Part shown: positions 1-5,124 of the stretch, in pieces
How positions within the stretch are numbered: position 1 is the first letter of the stretch
Layout: the number at the start of each line of letters is the position of its first letter
Source: Porphyromonas sp.
GTDB taxonomy: Bacteria > Bacteroidota > Bacteroidia > Bacteroidales > Porphyromonadaceae
NCBI GenBank assembly: GCA_029983495.1
Contig: JASBZJ010000141.1
Coordinates: forward strand, 1 to 5,124
DNA: 5,124 bases
Reading direction: 5' to 3'
The notes under the pieces: model-generated
Told to the model about the DNA's origin: nothing
The model's database searches: none
What the model saw: the letters and a program-made list of their open reading frames with translations, nothing else
Translations under genes and position numbers: made by a program

Positions 1-891
1 TATACTGTCCGTTTTTGCAGGGAAGAGGCTTGTTTTAGAGGTAATATTGGATTGTTGAAAATACGAGATAACAAACAAGGCTTGGCATAAGCTATCGGCC
101 ACGAAACGTTTATCATATTTTTGTTCTCCTGCATTTTTTGAGGGGTGTTTTGCTAACTCAACAACAAATACCTTTTCATAGGGAATGGAACGGTAGTTAG
201 CAAGCGATTGTAATGTGTCGGTTAGCAGACAAGGTATATTTTGAAGGGAGTAATTATTATTAAGTCGAGTGCGGTATAAGTTGTAGTTTTGATGCAGATA
301 GGTTAGGGCTCGCGAAATGGTATCGCGCTTTGTGTACTTAATAAAGTCTACAGCTCCTTGCCATGAAGGGAAAAATTCTTGCGATAGTTCGGTAACCCCT
401 TTTTCGGTTGCATGTTTATCGATGAATTGAGCTGCAATCTCGAGCATTTCGTTATGCGTTTTGAGCTTTCCTAATTTTCGGATGAGTTTATTCCTCAGGT
501 TTACTTCGGCATAACCCGTAGCTGTGTATAACCACGGTTGTTGCCAATCGATGGTTACTTTTACTTTCCTCCCCGCTGTAACAGTTAATGGAATATAGCA
601 TTCGCCATTTTCGGTAGCAATAATAAGCTGCGATTCACCTAATTGAGGAACAGTAATACGAGCTCGGGCTTTACCTTGTTCCCCTTTCGTTATGAGGGTA
701 TCTACAACTTCGTGTCGCTCGTTGTTATTGTGCTTTAATAACAAATATCCATTGGCTTGTTGGGGCATATTCTTCCAGGTTACTACCAGCTTGCATGTGT
801 TTTTTGTGTTGCCCGAGCAACCAATAATAAGCAATGTATATAACCCTAGAATAATTAGGTAGTGGCACGAAAACTTACGGAATAGTATCAT
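1..891 (-). CDS. Lipoprotein, N-terminal part only (DUF4369-like; probable thioredoxin-family lipoprotein)
   Basis: Seen: an uninterrupted minus-strand frame of 297 codons runs from ATG at 891 to the window edge; the 3' end is missing. The product starts with R5 K6, a hydrophobic stretch at about 11-24 and a lipobox IIGC with C25 as the likely lipidated cysteine, so it should be an exported membrane-anchored lipoprotein. Residues about 33-135 are beta-rich (GYLLL, VDTLI, then IPLTVTAGRKVKVTID near 103-118, then TGYAEVNLRN). This order resembles the DUF4369 domain at the front of many Bacteroidota TlpA/ResA-like thioredoxin lipoproteins. A helical segment follows, including AAQFIDKH, like the linker in those proteins. 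No CxxC thioredoxin motif lies in the visible part; if present it is beyond the edge. The start is fixed by the lipoprotein signal and by a promoter ending about 20 bases upstream. The reading frame and lipoprotein call are secure; the family is an inference from pattern. The substrate or partner is unknown. Confidence 0.7.
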   Translation of the reverse strand, partial: MILFRKFSCHYLIILGLYTLLIIGCSGNTKNTCKLVVTWKNMPQQANGYLLLKHNNNERHEVVDTLITKGEQGKARARITVPQLGESQLIIATENGECYIPLTVTAGRKVKVTIDWQQPWLYTATGYAEVNLRNKLIRKLGKLKTHNEMLEIAAQFIDKHATEKGVTELSQEFFPSWQGAVDFIKYTKRDTISRALTYLHQNYNLYRTRLNNNYSLQNIPCLLTDTLQSLANYRSIPYEKVFVVELAKHPSKNAGEQKYDKRFVADSLCQALFVISYFQQSNITSKTSLFPAKTDSI

Positions 892-911
892 AGGAAATGA
901 TATTACTTGTG

Positions 912-942
912 CAAAGATAAGGCTTTATAGAGACCTTTGAAA
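912..942 (-). promoter_or_regulatory. Bacteroidota-type promoter for the partial lipoprotein gene
   Basis: On the minus strand TATCTTTG (919-912) matches the Bacteroidota -7 consensus TAnnTTTG exactly. A -33-like TTTC (942-939, consensus TTTG) lies 19 bases upstream, the usual spacing. The start codon is at 891, so the leader would be only about 10-20 bases. The start codon has no clear Shine-Dalgarno sequence, which is normal for this phylum. Confidence 0.75.
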
Positions 943-1125
943 AAAGGGGCATACTGAATACTTTAATATAGCCTTTCCAACTTGCTTGTATTGTGCTGAT
1001 ACTGACTGCAGGAAAAATAGCGAGGGGTATGTATGTTTTTCGTTATCACGGGATTTGTGTGAGAGGTAAACTAATAAAGTATTCTACAAAGTTTTTTACG
1101 CATTATTATGATTGCTAAGGAATAG

Positions 1126-1159
1126 AAAAAAGGCATCACCATTTAGGGATACCTTTTTT
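1126..1159 (-). terminator. Intrinsic terminator after aspA
   Basis: The hairpin has arms 1126-1137 and 1148-1159. In minus-strand RNA all 12 positions pair, including one U-G wobble, and two further C-G pairs form inside with one bulged base and a five-base loop. The stem ends in six U residues on the 3' side. It begins 27 bases after the aspA stop codon. Read on the plus strand, the wobble becomes a C-A mismatch, so it fits minus-strand transcription better, although the A and T tracts on both sides could give weaker termination in the other direction. Confidence 0.9.
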
Positions 1160-1186
1160 CGTATTGCGGATTCCTTATATGTTTGT

Positions 1187-2623
1187 TTAAAGTTGCTTGA
1201 GCGGTTTGATATGATGGAGGTTCACAGGTTGAATCATATTTTCAGCACTCAGAATAGTGTCGAGATCCTCTTTCGTAAGAATACCGTGTTCAAGTACGAG
1301 GTCGTATACGCCTTTACCCGTTTCGATTGCTTCCTTGGCAATTTTAGTAGAGTTTTTATAGCCAATAATAGGGTTAAGGGCTGTAACAATACCAATGCTA
1401 TTACGTACGTAGCCTTGGCAAACATCGGCATTTGCTTTTATACCTTCAATGCACAGTGTGCGGAAGGTTTCCATGCCATTTGCAATAAGATCGATACTTT
1501 CGAAACAGCATTGAGCCATTATGGGTTCCATGGCATTAAGCTCCATTTGAGCAGCATCGCCTGCCATTGTTACTGTAAAGTCGTTACCCATTACTTTGTA
1601 GCATACTTGGCTCATTACTTCGGGTATTACGGGGTTTACTTTTCCTGGCATAATCGAACTGCCAGGCTGACGAGCTGGTATGTCGATTTCGTTAAGTCCA
1701 GTACGAGGTCCACTCGACAGCAGGCGTATATCGTTTGCTACCTTATTTAATTTAATTGCTAAGCGTTTTAGGGCACTGCTATAGCCAACCATTTCACTTG
1801 TATCGCTCGTTGCGCCAACAAGGTCGTGTGTTAGCTTAACATCCCAACCCGTAATTTTTGCAATGGCTTCTGTAGCAAGTTCAGCGTAGTTAGGTTCACT
1901 ACAAATACCTGTACCAATTGCAGTGGCTCCCATATTAATGGTTAGGAATTGTTTTGCAGCAAAATCGAGGTTTGCTATTTCTTCTTCTATTATCGAAGCA
2001 AAGCCATGGAATGTTTGACCGAGGGTCATAGGAACTGCATCTTGTAATTGAGTTCTACCCATTTTTACAACGGTTTTGAATTCATCCCCTTTTTTGCGTA
2101 GCGATGCTACCAGGCGTTCGATAAAAGGTACTAGGCGGAGGTGCGAAGCATAAAGTCCAAGGTGAATAGCCGTTGGGTAAGCATCGTTAGTTGATTGGCT
2201 ACAGTTTACATGATCGTTAGGCGACAAGTATTTGTGTTCGCCAGCATTGTACCCCATAAGTTGAAGCCCACGGTTAGCTATAACCTCGTTTGCATTCATG
2301 TTTGTTGTAGTACCTGCACCCCCTTGTATCATATCTACAGGGAATTGATCGTGATGCTTACCCTCAAGAATCTCTTTGCAGGTAGCAACGATTGCGTTGT
2401 ATTGTTCTTCGGTAAGGAGATTCTGTTTGAAGTTAGCTTCGGCAGCACCCCACTTTGTGTATGCAAGCCCCTCAATAAACCGAGGGTATTCGTTCAAATG
2501 AAAGTTGCTTATAGGAAAGTTTTCAATTCCACGAAGCGTTAGTACGCCATAAAGTTTATCATTAGCAATTTCTCTTTCTCCAAGGAGGTCGCTTTCAATT
2601 CGGAAATTCTGTTGTGTGTCCAT
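1187..2623 (-). CDS. aspA: Aspartate ammonia-lyase (aspartase)
   Basis: Catalyses the reversible conversion of L-aspartate to fumarate and ammonia in the cytoplasm. In anaerobic Bacteroidota this can feed fumarate into succinate formation or fumarate respiration. The product has 478 residues, the same length as E. coli AspA. Visible motifs of the fumarase/aspartase superfamily: GTTTNMNANEV (104-114), SQSTND (142-147), and the signature loop GSSIMPGKVNP (321-331). By analogy with characterised aspartases, S322 is the catalytic base and K328 and N330 bind substrate. GRTQLQDAVPMTLGQ (189-203) carries Q192, as in E. coli AspA; class II fumarases have His there, which favours aspartase over fumarase C. 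The C-terminus (ILTKEDLDTILSAENM) also aligns with AspA. It has its own promoter about 155 bases upstream and a terminator downstream, so it is probably monocistronic. No Shine-Dalgarno is seen before the ATG, which is chosen for family length. No asparaginase or dicarboxylate transporter gene is adjacent. Confidence 0.97.
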   Translation of the reverse strand: MDTQQNFRIESDLLGEREIANDKLYGVLTLRGIENFPISNFHLNEYPRFIEGLAYTKWGAAEANFKQNLLTEEQYNAIVATCKEILEGKHHDQFPVDMIQGGAGTTTNMNANEVIANRGLQLMGYNAGEHKYLSPNDHVNCSQSTNDAYPTAIHLGLYASHLRLVPFIERLVASLRKKGDEFKTVVKMGRTQLQDAVPMTLGQTFHGFASIIEEEIANLDFAAKQFLTINMGATAIGTGICSEPNYAELATEAIAKITGWDVKLTHDLVGATSDTSEMVGYSSALKRLAIKLNKVANDIRLLSSGPRTGLNEIDIPARQPGSSIMPGKVNPVIPEVMSQVCYKVMGNDFTVTMAGDAAQMELNAMEPIMAQCCFESIDLIANGMETFRTLCIEGIKANADVCQGYVRNSIGIVTALNPIIGYKNSTKIAKEAIETGKGVYDLVLEHGILTKEDLDTILSAENMIQPVNLHHIKPLKQL

Positions 2624-2719
2624 GCAAGTATTGCGTCAAATTAGTGTTCTATGGTATATATATTCTTGGGGAGCAGTGGCATTTGTTTTTGCTTAACTCG
2701 CATCCTTTGGGTTGGGGTA

Positions 2720-2744
2720 CTATACCTTCGCATAGGTGGTATAG
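2720..2744 (-). other. Stem-loop in the aspA 5' leader
   Basis: A perfect 7-base-pair inverted repeat, CTATACC and GGTATAG (2720-2726 and 2738-2744), encloses an 11-base loop. It lies inside the roughly 150-base leader between the predicted aspA transcription start (near 2770) and its start codon (2623). There is no U-tract after it, so it is not an intrinsic terminator. It may affect mRNA stability or regulation, or be chance; the structure is seen directly but its function is not known. Confidence 0.4.
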
Positions 2745-2777
2745 AGCTTACTGGCTGATATTCTTTCTTTTCTCTTA

Positions 2778-2808
2778 CAAAGTTACATTATAATATCGAT
2801 ATAGCAAT
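2778..2808 (-). promoter_or_regulatory. Bacteroidota-type promoter for aspA
   Basis: On the minus strand TAACTTTG (2785-2778) matches TAnnTTTG exactly, and ATTG (2808-2805), one base from the -33 consensus TTTG, is 19 bases upstream. Transcription would start near 2770, giving an unusually long leader of about 150 bases. The spacer contains a perfect 10-base palindrome, ATATCGATAT (2793-2802), which could be a regulator site. Confidence 0.75.
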
Positions 2809-2855
2809 TTGTTCTATGCGAATTCTTTTACTAGGTTGGTTTGTTTGGGGTGATG

Positions 2856-3908
2856 CTATTCATTATCGAACTCTTTGCCAATAATAACAACAAATGTACG
2901 CTTAGTAGGGAAGTTATCGAATATAAATTTTGCGTGGCTCGAGGCATTGCGTACACACATGTGCGAGCGTGGTACAGTGCCTAACGACCAACTCCATTCC
3001 TTATAGTCGGCATGTGGGTTTTGGGTGGGAACTCCGTGCAAGTATGCTCCATTAGTGAAGCGCGAAGCAAATGGGGCATAACCAGCAAGTTCGCTACTGC
3101 CGTCTTTGGTGTAGAACATTTTTGTTTTCTTTTCCTGAAGAACAAATATCCCTAGGGGTGTAGGCTGAGCATAAGGAGGTTTAAATCGACCCGTTGTTAC
3201 AGGGTTTACACTTCGTGCTAACCATTTGCCTTTTTCACTTCTTTCGAGTGTTACCCCATACTGGTTATTTCTATCAACTATAACCACGTGTTCAAATTTT
3301 ACACTGTCGCTGTGTCCAAGGCTATCGACATACTTCTTGGGGGCTAACCATTGACCTTCGATTTCCAATAGTTCGAGGTGAATGTACGAACCTACCTCGC
3401 CCAAAATTTTAATTGGCCAACCATCGCGCCCATAGCGTAATGCGGTAGTTGTGGCGTTTTCGCTATATAGGGGTACCGATTGGTATCGTTCGGTATGGAA
3501 CATATCCGATACCCTTTTATAGGCATTGCGTTTCCAATCTTTTACTAGAGGAGCTTCGCCTCGAAGATTTTTATAATTACATAGCACCCCCCAATTAACA
3601 TCGCTTTGTTGTGCATTTTCAATAAAAGCAAGCTGTTGTTTTATTTCTTCCCAAGCAATACTTCGTGTTGTATCATTGTAAGGGTATGTATCCTCAAGGG
3701 TATGCTTATCGTATTTAAGCTTACGCTCGGTAACAATATCGTTTGCTGTAAGCATAGCACTTAGGGCATTTTGTTGGGGTACTACCATCGTTGAATCACT
3801 AGCTCGTACCACGGGCGTTGTTCCCTGCTGATTTGCTTTGCCGTTGCACGATGTGGTTATCATGCTGAAAAGGGCTAGGCTGATTATAGGAGTAATAGTT
3901 TTAAGCAT
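2856..3908 (-). CDS. L,D-transpeptidase (YkuD) lipoprotein with SH3-like domain
   Basis: Probably an envelope enzyme that joins peptidoglycan stem peptides (3-3 cross-links) or attaches proteins to them, using a catalytic cysteine. The 350-residue product starts with a hydrophobic signal and ITTSC (17-21), so C21 is the likely lipidation site; Thr at -3 is less usual than Leu. Residues about 22-140 are polar and unassigned. Residues about 143-194 (VPLYSEN, GWPIKILGEVG, GQWLAPKKYV) look like a bacterial SH3 domain, often a wall-binding module. Residues about 205-343 fit the YkuD fold: PTPLGIF (249-255), H291-G292, and SHMCVRN (315-321) with C318 as nucleophile and R320. The standard active-site motif is SHGC.R; here the Gly is Met317. 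The gene is 116 bases downstream of the antiporter gene with no clear TAnnTTTG box between, so it may be read from that promoter. No intrinsic terminator is evident after its TAG stop. The domain call is firm; the exact reaction is inferred. Confidence 0.9.
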   Translation of the reverse strand: MLKTITPIISLALFSMITTSCNGKANQQGTTPVVRASDSTMVVPQQNALSAMLTANDIVTERKLKYDKHTLEDTYPYNDTTRSIAWEEIKQQLAFIENAQQSDVNWGVLCNYKNLRGEAPLVKDWKRNAYKRVSDMFHTERYQSVPLYSENATTTALRYGRDGWPIKILGEVGSYIHLELLEIEGQWLAPKKYVDSLGHSDSVKFEHVVIVDRNNQYGVTLERSEKGKWLARSVNPVTTGRFKPPYAQPTPLGIFVLQEKKTKMFYTKDGSSELAGYAPFASRFTNGAYLHGVPTQNPHADYKEWSWSLGTVPRSHMCVRNASSHAKFIFDNFPTKRTFVVIIGKEFDNE

Positions 3909-4024
3909 GGATAGTACAGTAATTGAACTTTAATGTTGAATTGCTTTTCGCTGGTTACGTAGCTATAACACATTAGTATTTACCCTAGTTGAAGTGTAGC
4001 ATGTATTACTAAACGGAGGCGGAA

Positions 4025-5008
4025 TTATGCAAATACCGTTAGGCGACATACGGCATAGACCACGTAGCCTAGTAATAGTATTATGCCCGAAATGTAGTTT
4101 AGTTTATAGCGTTTCCCTACAAATGTAAGCAAGGTTAATAGAACAACTGCACCAACCATGCTCCACATATCAAGTAATGTTATACCCGAGGCATCAACTG
4201 GTTGAATAACGGATACAAGCCCTTCGATAAGGAGTATATTAAGTATGTTGCTCCCAACAATATTGCCTACGGCCATATCTACTTGCTTTTTTCGTGCAGC
4301 TACAAGGGTTGTTGCTAGTTCGGGAATAGATGTACCAGCAGCTACAAGGGTTACACCAATTACGGCTTCGCTTACATGCAATGCCTCGGCAATGGCTACG
4401 GCACTATTTGTAAATAGCACACCCCCACCTACTAGCATTGCTAGACCTAATAGGAATAAGCCTATCGATGCTAGCCAGCTATATTCCTTTATAGGAGGTT
4501 CGTTATTGGTCTTAGTTGTGTGTTTTTGATGGTGCTTTGTTAATCGTAATATGTAAATGAAGAAGATGCCTAGGAGGATGATAAATACCAATCCATCGAG
4601 CCTTGAAATAATATCGGCATGGCCACCGAGGAAAGAGGTATCCTTTGCCAATATTACCAGAAGTATTGAAAGTAGAATAAGAAAAGGCATTTCGATTTTT
4701 GCTGTAGACCGCTGTATGGCAATGGGGCAGATAAGCAGGGTTAACCCTAATACTACCAAAACATTAAAAATGTTACTACCTACAATGTTCCCTAGCGATA
4801 TCCCCGAACTCCCTTTAATCGCTGATGTTAGACTTACGGCAAGTTCGGGAGCTGATGTGCCAAATGCAACTACAGTTAGACCTATTACCATACTGCTTAC
4901 GTGCAGTTTTTTTGCCATTGACGAAGCTCCATCGGTAAAAAAATTGGCTCCGTAGTAAATAACTGCAATGCTTGCTATTACACCTAAAACAGCAAATAGA
5001 ATTGTCAT
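4025..5008 (-). CDS. Calcium/sodium antiporter, CaCA family (YrbG-like)
   Basis: An inner-membrane cation exchanger expected to swap Ca2+ (or a related divalent ion) for Na+ or H+. The 327-residue product is close to the length of E. coli YrbG and has about ten hydrophobic segments. The two family alpha-repeats are plain: GLTVVAFGTSAPEL (43-56) with GNIVGSNIFN (73-82), and GVTLVAAGTSIPEL (218-231) with GNIVGSNILN (248-257). E55 and E230 match the ion-binding glutamates of NCX-type exchangers; N82 and N257 fall at the other central polar positions. The halves are joined by a hydrophilic loop (about 157-176) containing several His and Lys residues. The ATG at 5008 has a weak AAGAG sequence upstream and begins directly before the first membrane segment. 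A -7 promoter box lies about 95 bases upstream. Family is certain; the ions actually transported cannot be read from sequence, so no gene symbol is given. Confidence 0.95.
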   Translation of the reverse strand: MTILFAVLGVIASIAVIYYGANFFTDGASSMAKKLHVSSMVIGLTVVAFGTSAPELAVSLTSAIKGSSGISLGNIVGSNIFNVLVVLGLTLLICPIAIQRSTAKIEMPFLILLSILLVILAKDTSFLGGHADIISRLDGLVFIILLGIFFIYILRLTKHHQKHTTKTNNEPPIKEYSWLASIGLFLLGLAMLVGGGVLFTNSAVAIAEALHVSEAVIGVTLVAAGTSIPELATTLVAARKKQVDMAVGNIVGSNILNILLIEGLVSVIQPVDASGITLLDMWSMVGAVVLLTLLTFVGKRYKLNYISGIILLLGYVVYAVCRLTVFA

Positions 5009-5101
5009 ATAATACTCTTTTTGTTAGTTATACTTTTTCCCCTTATTAAAAAAATGGGTTTGTTGTAGAACGCTAACCTGCTAGTAGCTGCGTTGTGGCA
5101 A

Positions 5102-5109
5102 CAAAGGTA
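5102..5109 (-). promoter_or_regulatory. Promoter -7 box upstream of the antiporter gene
   Basis: TACCTTTG on the minus strand is an exact match to the Bacteroidota -7 consensus TAnnTTTG. With the usual 19-base spacer the -33 box would fall just past the window end, so only half of the promoter can be seen. It predicts a leader of roughly 85-90 bases before the start codon at 5008. Moderate confidence because the second element cannot be checked. Confidence 0.6.
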
Positions 5110-5124
5110 GAAAAAGTATAGCAG

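Noticed and set aside
1071..1103. 10-codon minus-strand ORF (MRKKLCRILY) upstream of the partial lipoprotein gene
   Set aside because: It is too short to judge, has no ribosome site, and lies well upstream of the mapped promoter boxes.
1112..1750. 212-codon plus-strand open frame antisense to the 3' part of aspA
   Set aside because: It mirrors the conserved aspA coding sequence, its product is rich in Cys, His, Tyr and Phe without any recognisable domain, and it starts over the aspA terminator. It is a shadow frame.
2195..2542. 115-codon plus-strand open frame opposite the 5' half of aspA
   Set aside because: It is antisense to highly conserved aspartase sequence, with no independent support.
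3909..4024. Search for a promoter and terminator between the antiporter and transpeptidase genes
   Set aside because: The best -7-like matches (TAAAGTTC, TACACTTC) each miss two consensus bases and have no TTTG at the right spacing, and no hairpin with a T-run is seen. Nothing could be supported in this 116-base gap.
4245..4955. Two plus-strand open frames (94 and 132 codons) opposite the antiporter gene
   Set aside because: Both lie inside a clear membrane-protein gene on the other strand and have no promoter, ribosome site or domain of their own.
5062..5102. Interrupted inverted repeat (GTTG...AACGC / GCGTT...CAAC) in the antiporter leader
   Set aside because: The stem is short with a large internal loop and a 16-base apical loop, and its outer arm overlaps the -7 box, so it would not be fully transcribed. 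It is weak and probably chance.

Overview
The window looks like an ordinary chromosomal stretch from a member of the Bacteroidota, most likely Bacteroidales. Three of the four genes are preceded by exact matches to the Bacteroidota sigma-factor -7 box (TAnnTTTG). Start codons have weak or no Shine-Dalgarno sequences, two of the products are lipoproteins, and the DNA is AT-leaning. I cannot name the genus.

All genes are on the minus strand, so transcription runs from high to low coordinates. In that order they are: (1) a YrbG-type calcium/sodium antiporter (5008-4025), with a -7 box near the window end; (2) a lipoprotein with an SH3-like region and a C-terminal YkuD L,D-transpeptidase domain (3908-2856), with no clear promoter of its own; (3) aspartate ammonia-lyase, aspA (2623-1187), with a promoter about 155 bases upstream, a long leader containing a hairpin, and a strong intrinsic terminator after it; (4) the N-terminal 297 codons of a lipoprotein resembling the DUF4369-type thioredoxin-like lipoproteins (891 to beyond position 1), with its own promoter and a very short leader.

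The genes do not form an obvious pathway. Aspartase makes fumarate and ammonia from aspartate and is cytoplasmic. The antiporter is in the inner membrane. The transpeptidase and the partial lipoprotein act in the cell envelope. The three promoters, the terminator and the 116-295 base gaps suggest mostly separate transcription units, except that the antiporter and transpeptidase may share a transcript.

No intergenic gap exceeds 300 bases. I see no rRNA, tRNA, CRISPR, insertion sequence or phage gene. I did not find a new multi-gene system. The items most worth a second look are the aspA leader (hairpin plus a 30-codon upstream ORF), a palindrome inside the aspA promoter, and the SHMC active-site variant in the transpeptidase.
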